Shown: piece after piece, positions 35,027 to 43,310 of the stretch | Numbering within the stretch: position 1 is the stretch's first letter | How the letters are laid out: every line of letters starts with the position of its first letter | Assembly: GCA_943357285.1 (NCBI GenBank) | Contig: CALRGJ010000001.1 | Location: forward strand, 1-64,000 | From: Candidatus Peribacteria bacterium | Lineage (GTDB): Bacteria; Patescibacteriota; Gracilibacteria; UBA1369; LOWO2-01-FULL-3 | Direction of reading: 5' to 3' | DNA: 64,000 bases | The notes under the pieces: generated by a model | Seen by the model: the letters and a program-made list of their open reading frames with translations, nothing else | Told to the model about the DNA's origin: nothing | Databases searched by the model: none | Position numbers and translations under genes: made by a program

Positions 35027-35947
35027 ATGGAGTTAGTTTCTCGTGACTATGATGTCTTAGGCACTAAAGTGTGGATCATGGTTGCGATTTCTGAAGGAGA
35101 AAAGGCTGCTGCCGAAGAGGCGATTAAGGCAGCTTTTTTTCGTGCAAAAGAAATTGAGAAGAAATATTCTAGATTTTTGAAGGATAATGTTTTGGCTGAT
35201 TTGAATTCAAGATTGGGAGAATGGGTGAAGGTGGATAAAGAGACTTTTTATTTATTGAAGTTCGGAGATGATTTAAAGAAAAAAACTGGCGGAGTTTTTG
35301 ATTTATCAGTGAAGGGAATTTTGGAAAGTTGGGGGTATGATGCGGAATATTCTTTCAAGGAAAATGGTGTAGGGAAGTTGGGAGATATCGAGTTTTCTAA
35401 TGATGAAGTAAGGCTGAGTGCGGCGATAGAATTGGGTGGAATTGGAAAAGGTTATGCTGTGGATGAGATGGCAAAATTTTTAGAAAAATTTTCTAATTAT
35501 TTTATTAATGCTGGTGGTGATATTTTTGCAAAAGGACTGGATGAGAAAGGTGAAAAATGGAAAGTTTATTTTGAACATCCGAGTGATCCAGAGCAGGTGA
35601 TTGGTTTTGTGAACGTTGACGAGGGTGGTATGGGTTTGGCGTCTAGCAGTCCAAGTAAAAGGGTATGGTCGGTCGCCCACTCCGGGCGACACGCTGCCTT
35701 GGCATCGAATAAGCATCATCTAGTAAATCCTTTGACAAAAGAACCGGCGGATAAAATGCTTGCCGTGTATACACAAGCTGAAAATTGTTCTTTGGCTGAT
35801 GCCTATTCTACGGTCCTTTTTGTGATGGGTTATGCGGTGGCAAAAGAGAAATTGTCTGAGTTGCCAATTGAGGCGATGATAGTTGATGTGAGCGGAGCAA
35901 TTTATCGTACGGATAAATTTAGAGGAGATTTATTTGTGAGAAAATAG
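35027..35947 (+). CDS. apbE: FAD:protein FMN transferase
   Basis: ApbE transfers FMN from FAD to Thr/Ser in exported proteins. The 306-residue product has SRFLKDNVLADLN, GGVFDLSVKGILESWGYD, IELGGIGKGYAVDEMAKFL, the FAD loop INAGGDIFAKG near 165, and HHLVNPLTKEPA near 235 followed by SLADAYSTVLFVMG. No signal peptide is present, unlike many ApbE proteins. Between GLASSS..KR.W and HHLVNP is an extra ~15-residue segment encoded by a GC-rich palindrome (35672-35690). The upstream FMN-binding lipoprotein is the likely substrate. Confidence 0.93.
   Translation: MELVSRDYDVLGTKVWIMVAISEGEKAAAEEAIKAAFFRAKEIEKKYSRFLKDNVLADLNSRLGEWVKVDKETFYLLKFGDDLKKKTGGVFDLSVKGILESWGYDAEYSFKENGVGKLGDIEFSNDEVRLSAAIELGGIGKGYAVDEMAKFLEKFSNYFINAGGDIFAKGLDEKGEKWKVYFEHPSDPEQVIGFVNVDEGGMGLASSSPSKRVWSVAHSGRHAALASNKHHLVNPLTKEPADKMLAVYTQAENCSLADAYSTVLFVMGYAVAKEKLSELPIEAMIVDVSGAIYRTDKFRGDLFVRK
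35672..35690. repeat. GC-rich palindrome inside apbE
   Basis: GTCGCCC (35672-35678) and GGGCGAC (35684-35690) are perfect inverted repeats five bases apart. The surrounding gene is AT-rich, and the encoded residues (VAHSGRHA) have no place in the ApbE family, so this is a short in-frame insertion. Confidence 0.7.
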
Positions 35948-36002
35948 ATATAAAAAAGAGCCCTCGGATTGAGAACTCTTTTAAATTTTGTTGTGCTAAT
36001 TA

Positions 36003-36893
36003 TTATTGAGGCATTGTTACCAAAATGCTTCCGAAGCTAAATTCCTCCTCTGTAGATGAACCAGCAAATTCATACTTAGCTTTGATTTTGCCGTTTGCTT
36101 TGTCTACTGATGTCACAGTTGCTTTTTGGAATGTACCAAATGGAGCTACGTAAACAGTGTCACCAGCTTTGTATGTGCCTTTCACAGGAACAGGAACACA
36201 TCTGCTCTTTACTGCTGTTTTGAGAGATCCGGCCCATCCACTTATTAGGCTCATGTCATCAGCTGAATTGATGAGAGTAAATTGTTCGTATTTTTCTGTT
36301 TCACGATCTTTACATGCAACAGTTGTGCCTTGTTGCCAATCGGAAGAAAGAACGTTGAAAGAATCTGCTTTTAATGTGTCTGTTCCGATATTTTTCCCAT
36401 CGAGATAAACAACTTTTGGAGTTTTTCCTCCTTCAGTTACGTATGCTCTTTGTAATCCAGAACCTGATTGCCACCAAGTAACTACGAGGTCTCCGGTCTT
36501 AGCTGTTTGACCTGCTTTGATTGGAAGAATTAAAGCGTTAGGAATTGTAACTTCGTCGATAATTTCTTTTAATTTTGTAGCTTTTTCTCCTGCTTCAACA
36601 ACTGTAGCATTGTAGAAAAGATAAGTGCCTGTGCTGCCTTTTTTCTGAGCTTCAAAATCTGAATCAATCATTGATCTGGATGGAGCTAAAACTATATCTC
36701 CCGCTTTTGCATCTAATTTAACAGCAGGGAAGTCAAAAGGGAGTTGGTCTGGCGCCGGTGCAACTACGACAGGTGTAGTAACCGGAGTTGATGATGTATC
36801 TGTTTTTGCAGGGGCGTCTGTTTTTCCACTGCAGGCTACAAGAGTCATGCTTAGTAATCCAATAGAGAGAAGAGGAAGCATTTTTTTGCTCAT
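36003..36893 (-). CDS. Lipoprotein with a C-terminal Tudor-like domain
   Basis: The 296-residue product has a signal peptide with lipobox LVAC (Cys21), then a Thr/Pro/Val-rich linker to about residue 55. The body contains three short strands-rich segments, each starting with a phrase such as KAGDIVLAPSR, KTGDLVVTWW and KAGDTVYVAPFGTFQKATVTSVDKANGKIKAKYEF. That last one resembles small Tudor/Agenet-like SH3 barrels. The role outside the membrane is unknown. A related lipoprotein is encoded at 45754-46230. Confidence 0.7.
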   Translation of the reverse strand: MSKKMLPLLSIGLLSMTLVACSGKTDAPAKTDTSSTPVTTPVVVAPAPDQLPFDFPAVKLDAKAGDIVLAPSRSMIDSDFEAQKKGSTGTYLFYNATVVEAGEKATKLKEIIDEVTIPNALILPIKAGQTAKTGDLVVTWWQSGSGLQRAYVTEGGKTPKVVYLDGKNIGTDTLKADSFNVLSSDWQQGTTVACKDRETEKYEQFTLINSADDMSLISGWAGSLKTAVKSRCVPVPVKGTYKAGDTVYVAPFGTFQKATVTSVDKANGKIKAKYEFAGSSTEEEFSFGSILVTMPQ

Positions 36894-37148
36894 TCGGAGA
36901 GGGGTTAAAATATTAAATATTACTGGATCATTTTGGTCACATTATTTTTTAATGTCCATAGTTTGAATAAAAATTGGACTGCGTTAATTTGATGAATATG
37001 TTGTCGTTTAAATTTCGTAAAAATATATGTAAAAAGTGTTTGAAAAACCTTGCATATTCTTTTCAATTTTATTAAGATGTTTTGCGAAACAGATAGAAAG
37101 TTTGGAGAAATCTTCTTACCTATAAAAAGTTAAGAGGTGCTCTCCAGC
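36894..37148. other. AT-rich intergenic stretch
   Basis: About 250 AT-rich bases with no open frame or strong hairpin that I can see. The last part holds the tRNA-Thr promoter described next. Confidence 0.5.
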
Positions 37149-37177
37149 TTGCCCGAATTTCGGAAATTGGGTATAAA
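37149..37177 (+). promoter_or_regulatory. Promoter of tRNA-Thr
   Basis: TTGCCC (37149-37154), a 17-base spacer and TATAAA (37172-37177). The GC-rich discriminator after the -10 is typical of stable-RNA promoters. Start would be near 37184. Confidence 0.75.
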
Positions 37178-37216
37178 GGGGCCGCTGTTTTCTTCGATGA
37201 ATTTGGTACTAGCGCG

Positions 37217-37290
37217 CCGTTGTAGCTCAGTGATAGAGCACCCCCTTGGTAAGGGGGAGGTCAGGAGTTTGATTCTCCCCAACGGCTCCA
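37217..37290 (+). tRNA. tRNA-Thr (GGT)
   Basis: A 74-base cloverleaf: acceptor GCCGTTG/CAACGGC, D-arm AGCTCAGTGATAGAGC, anticodon stem CCCCC/GGGGG with loop TTGGTAA giving GGT (Thr), T-loop TTTGATT, and encoded TCCA. The D-loop is short but within range. Confidence 0.97.
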
Positions 37291-37296
37291 GGAATA

Positions 37297-38613
37297 TTAG
37301 ATAAATTGCTTAATTGTTCTCCTTGTAGCCCTTCTTCCTGTTTTAGGGTGTAGGTCTAAATCTTCTTCTTCGTCGCTTGCAAATTTTCTTAAGGCTTCGT
37401 ATTCAGCTTTTATTGAAGCTAGATAGGCCTCGGCTTTTGCATTTTCTGCTTCTGGATCGAAACCATGATAGTCCGGGCTATTGTTTACAGCATAATCTTG
37501 CATTGGTTCATCTTCAGGAGCTTCAGTATCGTAATTTGTATCGTCGTATTCTTCTGTAAAATTGGCCACTACGCTTGTACGGTTTTTTTCACGGCGTTGT
37601 TTTGAGCGAGTTTTATCGCGACCTTTTAGTGCTTGAGCAAGCTGGGCATTAATGAATTTTCTTACACGTATTGCGCTACCTTTTAACCTAAAAGCTTCTA
37701 GATTTGCTTCTACAAATTCATTAAGTTTAAAGTCAGCGTATGATAGATTTTTTTCTTTGAAAAAAGGTTTTAGAAAATCATCTACTACAAATGCACCATC
37801 CATTGTTAATCGAACTTTTGAGTCTTTATTTATTTTGAAATGTGTACCTTCTACGAAGTGTGAAACCATATGCTTTATTAGTTTTTCCTCTTCTTGTGGG
37901 CTCAAAGGTTTGCATTTTCCGCCGGTTGCTTCTGGGACTGGATTGAATTCGATTTTTCCTTTGGTTAGTTTTTCTGGATTTGATTTAGTGTTTGCTGCTT
38001 TGTAAGGAGTTTCTGCTGAGTCATTATTATCAAGAGAGTCTTGTTCATCAATTTCTGCGCGAACATCTTTTTTTACGTACCACGGGTTTAATACTGCCTC
38101 AATGGCTGTTCTTACTTTTAACCTTAGCTGATTTTCGCCTAACGAATAAGTGCCTGGAGTGCTATCTAGTTCTTGTAAAACTAGGTCTCTTAAATCATTT
38201 GAGCTAGAAGATTGCTGTTCTTTTTCTTTAGGAAATACTTCTGTTTTTCCTCTTGGGCTGCGAGCATGATTTTGTCTTTGCGAGAAGGCTGCATCATTTG
38301 ATCCGTAATCCATCTCATTTGTAACTGCAAATTTTCCACCACGAGTTTTTGATTGTGAAGGTTGATAGTTGTCTGCGCTGGCTTTGAGAATTTCTCCGCG
38401 AAATCTTTGGCCTAAATCATTTGCTCTTTTTTCTTCTCTAATTGGCGTAGGTGCTCTTTGAGGGACTACGGGTGCTGAAGTTTCAGTCCGAACTACTGGT
38501 ATGTTTGTTTCAAATGTTGGGCCACTCATTGGCATAGGATTGCTAGCAACTCCCACTACCATTGCTAAGGCGGCTATTCTGCGATTATTTGATTCTGGAC
38601 GTCCCATTCCCAT
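37297..38613 (-). CDS. Unrecognised hydrophilic protein
   Basis: I do not recognise this 438-residue protein. A short hydrophobic stretch near the N terminus (RRIAALAMVVGVAS) is followed by a Pro/Ala/Thr-rich section. Charged, probably disordered regions alternate with two more ordered blocks: about 140-185 (LRDLVLQELDSTPGTYSLGENQLRLKVRTAIEAVL) and about 245-340 (EEEKLIKHMVSHFVEGTHFKI ... KFINAQLAQALKGRD). The C terminus is acidic then basic. It ends seven bases from tRNA-Thr on the other strand. It could be a DNA- or ribosome-associated factor, but nothing proves it. Confidence 0.7.
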   Translation of the reverse strand: MGMGRPESNNRRIAALAMVVGVASNPMPMSGPTFETNIPVVRTETSAPVVPQRAPTPIREEKRANDLGQRFRGEILKASADNYQPSQSKTRGGKFAVTNEMDYGSNDAAFSQRQNHARSPRGKTEVFPKEKEQQSSSSNDLRDLVLQELDSTPGTYSLGENQLRLKVRTAIEAVLNPWYVKKDVRAEIDEQDSLDNNDSAETPYKAANTKSNPEKLTKGKIEFNPVPEATGGKCKPLSPQEEEKLIKHMVSHFVEGTHFKINKDSKVRLTMDGAFVVDDFLKPFFKEKNLSYADFKLNEFVEANLEAFRLKGSAIRVRKFINAQLAQALKGRDKTRSKQRREKNRTSVVANFTEEYDDTNYDTEAPEDEPMQDYAVNNSPDYHGFDPEAENAKAEAYLASIKAEYEALRKFASDEEEDLDLHPKTGRRATRRTIKQFI

Positions 38614-38671
38614 AAAAATTGAAATTAAAGTTTGGGGGCGATTTTAAATTGGAGATTCGAATCTGTCAATG

Positions 38672-39994
38672 CTATGATCTTAACGCCGCAAAATATTGTA
38701 CGATTTTCTTGTCCATCCAGATGTGGCGTTTTTGAATGTGTTTTTTTAAAGTTATTCCTTCGAGGCTGCGGCAGCGGCTGAGGGCGACGTAGACTTGGCC
38801 GTGGGCAAAGGCACCATTGCCAATATCGATAATTACTTTGTCGAAAGTTTTGCCTTGGCTCTTGTGAATAGTCACAGCCCAAGCGAGGCGCACCGGAAAC
38901 TGAGTGAATGATCCGGCGATTTCCGTATCTATGGATTTTTTTTCTTCGTTATAAAAATATTTGTGAATATTCCAGCTGTGTTTTTTTACAGTGGCGCTGA
39001 TTCCATTATTCAATTTTATTTGGAGGACATCATCTTCTTCTAATTCATCGAATTCTATTTTAGTGATTTTTCCAATGCTACCGTTTACCCAACGGCCTGA
39101 GGAATCGTTATTGAGCATCATGATTTGGGCGCCAACTTTCAGGTCTAAAATTTCCATAGTAGGTAAGTGGCCATTGGGAAATTCACCGTCCAATTCTCCT
39201 CTAAAAGTTTCTTCTTCGCTACGAAGTTTCGCCAATTCTTTACGATTTTTTTCGTCTGCGGCGGCGTTGGTAGTGGTGAGAGTAATTACAAATTCTTTAT
39301 CGGTAGAATTTTCAGTATCTGGAGAATAGCGCAAATTTAATTTATTCAATTCTTCCTGAGTGATGGTGTTGTTGCGAACTTTATTTAAGAGAGAAATAAA
39401 ATCATCATCATTTTGGCGATATATTTTTTGTAATTCCAGAAACTCCAATTCAGTGTTTTCTAAACATTTTGCAGAAAAGAAATATGGGCTGCCGTAATGA
39501 TTTTGAAATAATTGGCGTTCTTCGTTGCTGGCGACAACCGGTGGTAATTGATATAGATCACCAATAAAAACCATTTGTAAGCCGCCAAAGGCTTGGTTCG
39601 GCTCCTGGCGGTGATGACGCAGGGAAACGTCGATACAATCCAAGAGATCGGCGCGGAGCATGGAAGCTTCATCAATAATTATCATGTCGAGATTGGCGAT
39701 GAGCTTTTTCTTTTTTTCGGAAAGTTTGTGATCGAGAACTTTGTCCGGAGTGATAGTGGGAGGTATGAGAAAAAAAGAATGTATTGTTTGTCCATTTACA
39801 TTGAGTGCGGCTACTCCGGTAGGGGCGAGGATGGCGACATTCTTTTTTGTATGAAGTTGGAAGTGTTCAAGAAGAGTGGATTTTCCTGTCCCTGCGTTTC
39901 CAGTGATAAAAAGATTTTTGGTGGAATTCTCTAAAAACTTTAGAGCTCGGGAAAAATCTTCGTTAATTTCAATTTCTAAGTTCGATTGAGTCAT
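38672..39994 (-). CDS. Pif1/RecD-like superfamily 1 helicase
   Basis: The protein is a SF1B helicase of the Pif1-like group. Walker A is ITGNAGTGKSTLL, motif Ia is LAPTGVAALNVNGQTIHSFF, Walker B is MIIIDEASMLRADLLD, motif III is FIGDLYQLPPV, and motifs V-VI are VTIHKSQGKTFDKVIIDIG and VYVALSRCRSLEGI. It probably unwinds DNA or R-loops and G-quadruplexes 5' to 3'. There is a choice of starts: ATG at 39994 (MTQSNLE) or 40009; both lie in an inverted repeat (39992-40010). Confidence 0.93.
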   Translation of the reverse strand: MTQSNLEIEINEDFSRALKFLENSTKNLFITGNAGTGKSTLLEHFQLHTKKNVAILAPTGVAALNVNGQTIHSFFLIPPTITPDKVLDHKLSEKKKKLIANLDMIIIDEASMLRADLLDCIDVSLRHHRQEPNQAFGGLQMVFIGDLYQLPPVVASNEERQLFQNHYGSPYFFSAKCLENTELEFLELQKIYRQNDDDFISLLNKVRNNTITQEELNKLNLRYSPDTENSTDKEFVITLTTTNAAADEKNRKELAKLRSEEETFRGELDGEFPNGHLPTMEILDLKVGAQIMMLNNDSSGRWVNGSIGKITKIEFDELEEDDVLQIKLNNGISATVKKHSWNIHKYFYNEEKKSIDTEIAGSFTQFPVRLAWAVTIHKSQGKTFDKVIIDIGNGAFAHGQVYVALSRCRSLEGITLKKHIQKRHIWMDKKIVQYFAALRS

Positions 39995-40010
39995 GTACGG
40001 ATTGTACATG
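39992..40010. promoter_or_regulatory. Inverted repeat over the helicase start
   Basis: CATGTAC (39992-39998) and GTACATG (40004-40010) are perfect 7-base arms five bases apart. Both candidate start codons lie in the arms, so it could be a repressor site or an mRNA hairpin controlling initiation. Confidence 0.45.
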
Positions 40011-40107
40011 ATTTTTTGATCTTTTGTAGATGGAGAAAATGGTAGTTTTCAATAGAAAGAGCTTATGATACAATTTTGCAATTGAGTCAATTGCGGGCAG
40101 TAATTTG

Positions 40108-40135
40108 TTGACAATAGGCCAGATTTCGATAATAT
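40108..40135 (+). promoter_or_regulatory. Promoter of the bL33 gene
   Basis: Perfect TTGACA (40108-40113), a 16-base spacer and TAATAT (40130-40135), about 40 bases before the ATG. Confidence 0.75.
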
Positions 40136-40174
40136 GCCTTTGCTTTAAACAGTTATAAGTTTTAATTTAAGAAT

Positions 40175-40417
40175 ATGTCACACGGAAAAAGTCAGTTTAC
40201 AACTTGGTATTGCAAAGAAGAGAGAGAGGTAAAAGGCAGAGGTAAGGCAAAGGATACAGTTTCAATGAAACCTTGTAATACAGCTCATCAGAGCATTACT
40301 GCTTATGACAAGCGTCGTGATAGTGAAATTGCTAAGGAATTGAGATTGTTCTGTCCAAAATGCCGTAAGCACACAACTCACAAGAGAAAGGATACAAGAA
40401 AAGGTTCAGCTTCCTGA
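40175..40417 (+). CDS. rpmG: Ribosomal protein bL33, N-terminally extended
   Basis: The C-terminal half matches bL33 of the large ribosomal subunit: SITAYDKRRDSEIAKELRLFCPKCRKHTTHKRKDTRKG, where 'L.L.KYCP.CRKHT.H.E.K' is the family's signature. CPKC is present, but the other Cys pair of zinc-type bL33 is missing. At 80 residues it is longer than usual (50-55), with a basic N-terminal extension (MSHGKSQFTTWYCKEEREVKGRGKAKDT). It stands alone with its own promoter. Confidence 0.8.
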   Translation: MSHGKSQFTTWYCKEEREVKGRGKAKDTVSMKPCNTAHQSITAYDKRRDSEIAKELRLFCPKCRKHTTHKRKDTRKGSAS

Positions 40418-40482
40418 TCCTTTTGTTGCGGTAAAATCAGCTTTTTGTTAAAGTCTCCTTGTAAATTTTTTCAACCAAATAT

Positions 40483-42351
40483 ATGAAAAATAACAGGAGA
40501 TTTTTTTTGGGCGCGTTTATGTTGGTGTCGTCTTTTACTTTGGTGGCGTGTAATTTTGGAAAATCTGGAGATAGAAATATTGAAGCGGCTTTTTCAAAAG
40601 ATTCTGCGCTCGTGATGATTGCGGATTTTTCTGATGGGACGCAGGTGGAAAATTTCAATAACCTTGTGGATCAGTTTCCTACAACTGGTTTTATGGGATT
40701 TTTGCCTAAAGCTTTTGATGCTAATGGAGCGGAAGGTGATTTGTCTTGGAAGGAGGATGTAGCCCCTATATTGGCTGCTGAGTGGAAGGTTGGTTTTGGA
40801 ATCGGAACTGTGGGTGGTGAGGATTTTAAGGAGACTGATTCTGTTGATTTTGTTTTTGCCGCAAAATTTTCTGAAAGTGAAAAAGTTAAGGCGTTGTTGA
40901 ATAAATTTATGGCAACAAAAAAAGGTTTTTGGGCAAATGTTGAATATGAAAAAGATGCTGGGGTAGAGTATTGGACAGAGCCTTCCAGTTCTTTGTATTT
41001 GGCTTTTAGTAAAGGTGTCTTTGTAGCTACCCCTAAAGAAGAGGGGAGAAAGGCGGCTGTAGATAGATTAAATGAAAATGAAGGTTTAAATAAAAATTCT
41101 AATTTTGAGGTTTTTGATAAAAAAATTGGTGGAGGCTTTTTTACTTATTACTTTGATGTGAAAGCTTTTGGTTTAGATAAACTAAAGGCGGCAAATGGAG
41201 TTGATTTTGGTAATAATATTGGCGAAATGCTTTCAACGATGGATGATGCTTACATAGGTGTTTTTGCAGAGAAAGACGGGTTTGTATCTCTAACTGAGAT
41301 GAATGTTGATGAAAAAAGTAAGGGTTTTAAATATTTTCTATCAAATCCTGATTACAAAATTTCTCTAATAAATAAGGTAAATAGTAAGGGATTATTTTTC
41401 TATATTGAAAGTGCTAGTTTGAAAGATGGATTTTTGGGATATCTGATAGATGGTAGTGAGGGGGTGGAAAATGAGGTTAGTGTTAAAGAAAATGGGGAAG
41501 AAGTCGTGGATGATTCTTTGCAAACGAACGTTTTTGCGGCTTTGGGAGTGAGTAATAATCCAGTATTATCCGAAAAGAGTTTGTCTTCTGCTTTTGATGG
41601 TGAACTTTTGGTCTTTTTGAAGAAGATTGATGTTCTTTTGAGTTCTCCTTATGCAATTTCAGTTTCTGATAAAGAAAATTATTTGCCGGCGATTGCGTTC
41701 TATTTTCAGTTGAAAGATGCTGATGTGCAAAATGCAAAAAATTTAGTTGCAGATGTTGATGTATATGTTGATAAAGTTGTGGCAGAAATTAATAAAATTG
41801 TTTCTAAGGGAGAAGGTCAGAGTTTTATAAAGAAAGAAATTCTTGCGGCGAATGGAGGTGCTTTACACAAGGTTTATGTTGATTGGAAGTCTGCTCCACA
41901 GGATTTGATTACTGAATGGAGCACGAAGAGTGGGATTGATGTTACCAGCGTTAAAAATGAATTCTATTATGGTTTAATGGGGGATAATGTATTTGTTTTA
42001 GCTTGGTACCCTGATTTCCCAACTGTTTATGGACAGGATGTTCTTGCTAATGATGCCGATTATAAGGAGGCGTTTGCTAAACTCGGTGATGGTTATGGAA
42101 TGTCTGTTTCTTATTTTAATACTAAGTCTTTGATAACTTTTGTAGATAAGTTTTTGAAAATGGCAGTGTCAATGAACACTACCGATGGTATTGGTAAGGA
42201 TTTGGCTTTGGGATATGTGAAATTGGCAGAGAAGTTTATTGGAACAATGCAATATTCTATTAGTTCGACTAAGTATAGAGATGGAAAAATTAATGCGAAG
42301 GGCTTTGCGAGGATACAAAAGGTTGTGGACGAGGCGGCGCAGACTAAGTAA
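40483..42351 (+). CDS. DUF3352-like lipoprotein
   Basis: The 622-residue protein has a lipobox LVAC (Cys23) and is exported. It resembles the DUF3352 family: FSKDSALVMIADFSDGTQVENFNNLVDQFP at the start, followed by VDFVFAAKFSESEKVKALLNKF and GVEYWTEPSSSLYLAFSKGVFVAT, and a second similar half from about residue 330. These proteins are common in CPR and cyanobacteria and have unknown function. A terminator follows directly. Confidence 0.75.
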   Translation: MKNNRRFFLGAFMLVSSFTLVACNFGKSGDRNIEAAFSKDSALVMIADFSDGTQVENFNNLVDQFPTTGFMGFLPKAFDANGAEGDLSWKEDVAPILAAEWKVGFGIGTVGGEDFKETDSVDFVFAAKFSESEKVKALLNKFMATKKGFWANVEYEKDAGVEYWTEPSSSLYLAFSKGVFVATPKEEGRKAAVDRLNENEGLNKNSNFEVFDKKIGGGFFTYYFDVKAFGLDKLKAANGVDFGNNIGEMLSTMDDAYIGVFAEKDGFVSLTEMNVDEKSKGFKYFLSNPDYKISLINKVNSKGLFFYIESASLKDGFLGYLIDGSEGVENEVSVKENGEEVVDDSLQTNVFAALGVSNNPVLSEKSLSSAFDGELLVFLKKIDVLLSSPYAISVSDKENYLPAIAFYFQLKDADVQNAKNLVADVDVYVDKVVAEINKIVSKGEGQSFIKKEILAANGGALHKVYVDWKSAPQDLITEWSTKSGIDVTSVKNEFYYGLMGDNVFVLAWYPDFPTVYGQDVLANDADYKEAFAKLGDGYGMSVSYFNTKSLITFVDKFLKMAVSMNTTDGIGKDLALGYVKLAEKFIGTMQYSISSTKYRDGKINAKGFARIQKVVDEAAQTK

Positions 42352-42363
42352 TTGAAGAATTTA

Positions 42364-42393
42364 AGAGGTCCCGAGTGGGGCCTCTTTTTTTAT
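42364..42393 (+). terminator. Terminator of the DUF3352-like gene
   Basis: AGAGGtCCC and GGGgCCTCT pair around GAGT, followed by seven T. Confidence 0.9.
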
Positions 42394-43049
42394 TTCATTC
42401 TGAAGTGACCGGTGATTTTTGTTGGCCAATTTGTGAGAAAATTGTCTTCTTTTACGCCACGTCCGTAGTTATGGATAAGGAGAGGAATTCCATCTACTTG
42501 GCGTTTATTGGAGATGATTGCGATGTGCCAGAGACCACCTTTTATTTGAGCGAAAGTGACTATGTCGCCACCTTGCCATTCTGAGAGATTTGTTTTATCT
42601 CCAGGTTTAACTTCTGTTGTGAGACTTTGAGCGTGACGTTCTAAATATGTTCGTATGTTTTGTACGCGGCGAAAATTAATATTTTCATCGGTAAGAGAAT
42701 TTTGGGGATAGGCTGAGGAATTTTTACGAATATCTTCATCTAGCATTTTTTTGAAATCATATCCTGTCTCTTGAAATGCTCGCCAAATTACGTCAGCGCA
42801 AACTCCCGTGTCTGCTGGCGGATATGCGGTGGAGTAATAGCTTGTGTCGTATTTAGTGACTACGCCAATTTGGGATCTGGCGCCGATAACTATGTTTTTA
42901 TTGCTGTAAATTTCTGGGATTTCTAGCTTGGGTTTTGCGGGTTGAGTGCATGCAGAGAATCCTAGAAAAACGAGTGCTGAAATGATAGATATTTTAAGAC
43001 CTACTTTTGAAGGCATTTTAGGGTAATCAAGTTTTTTGGAGTCTATCAT
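42390..43049 (-). CDS. DUF1287-family exported protein
   Basis: The 219-residue product has a hydrophobic signal ending in lipobox-like FSAC. The mature part matches the DUF1287/NlpC-like family: GARSQIGVVTKYDTSYYSTAYPPADTGVCADVIWRAFQETGYDFKKMLDEDI, with the catalytic-type Cys in GVCADVIWRA, then RRVQNIRTYLERHA, WQGGDIVTF and GLWHIAIISNK with the His. It may cut peptidoglycan or crosslinks, as NlpC-like folds do. I chose the ATG at 43049; a longer frame would run into tRNA-Trp. Confidence 0.85.
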   Translation of the reverse strand: MIDSKKLDYPKMPSKVGLKISIISALVFLGFSACTQPAKPKLEIPEIYSNKNIVIGARSQIGVVTKYDTSYYSTAYPPADTGVCADVIWRAFQETGYDFKKMLDEDIRKNSSAYPQNSLTDENINFRRVQNIRTYLERHAQSLTTEVKPGDKTNLSEWQGGDIVTFAQIKGGLWHIAIISNKRQVDGIPLLIHNYGRGVKEDNFLTNWPTKITGHFRMK

Positions 43050-43100
43050 GGTGATTTTTATCTGTAAAATTAAAAAAAATTCGCCAAAAGCGACCTCTTT

Positions 43101-43109
43101 TGTTATAGT
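43101..43109 (+). promoter_or_regulatory. Extended -10 promoter of tRNA-Trp
   Basis: TGtTATAGT (43101-43109) is an extended -10 element about 23 bases before the tRNA. The upstream -35 region is weak. The same extended form drives both RNA cassettes. Confidence 0.6.
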
Positions 43110-43131
43110 GCTGCTTGCAATTTTGACACAT

Positions 43132-43205
43132 AGGCCCTTCGTATAATGGTAGTACATCGGTTTCCAAAACCGCTAGCGTGGGTTCGATTCCTACAGGGCC
43201 TGCCA
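43132..43205 (+). tRNA. tRNA-Trp (CCA)
   Basis: Cloverleaf of 74 bases with acceptor AGGCCCT/AGGGCCT, D-arm around ATAATGGTAGTA, anticodon stem CGGT/ACCG with loop TTCCAAA giving CCA for tryptophan, T-loop TTCGATT and encoded GCCA. Confidence 0.96.
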
Positions 43206-43310
43206 TTAAGATTCTAAGGATTAGAATTGTTCTTTTTGGGTATAGTTAAGGTGAGGGCTGGACATATTCGCGGAACGTGGTACAATATTGCATCGTTTTG
43301 TCTATTACTT

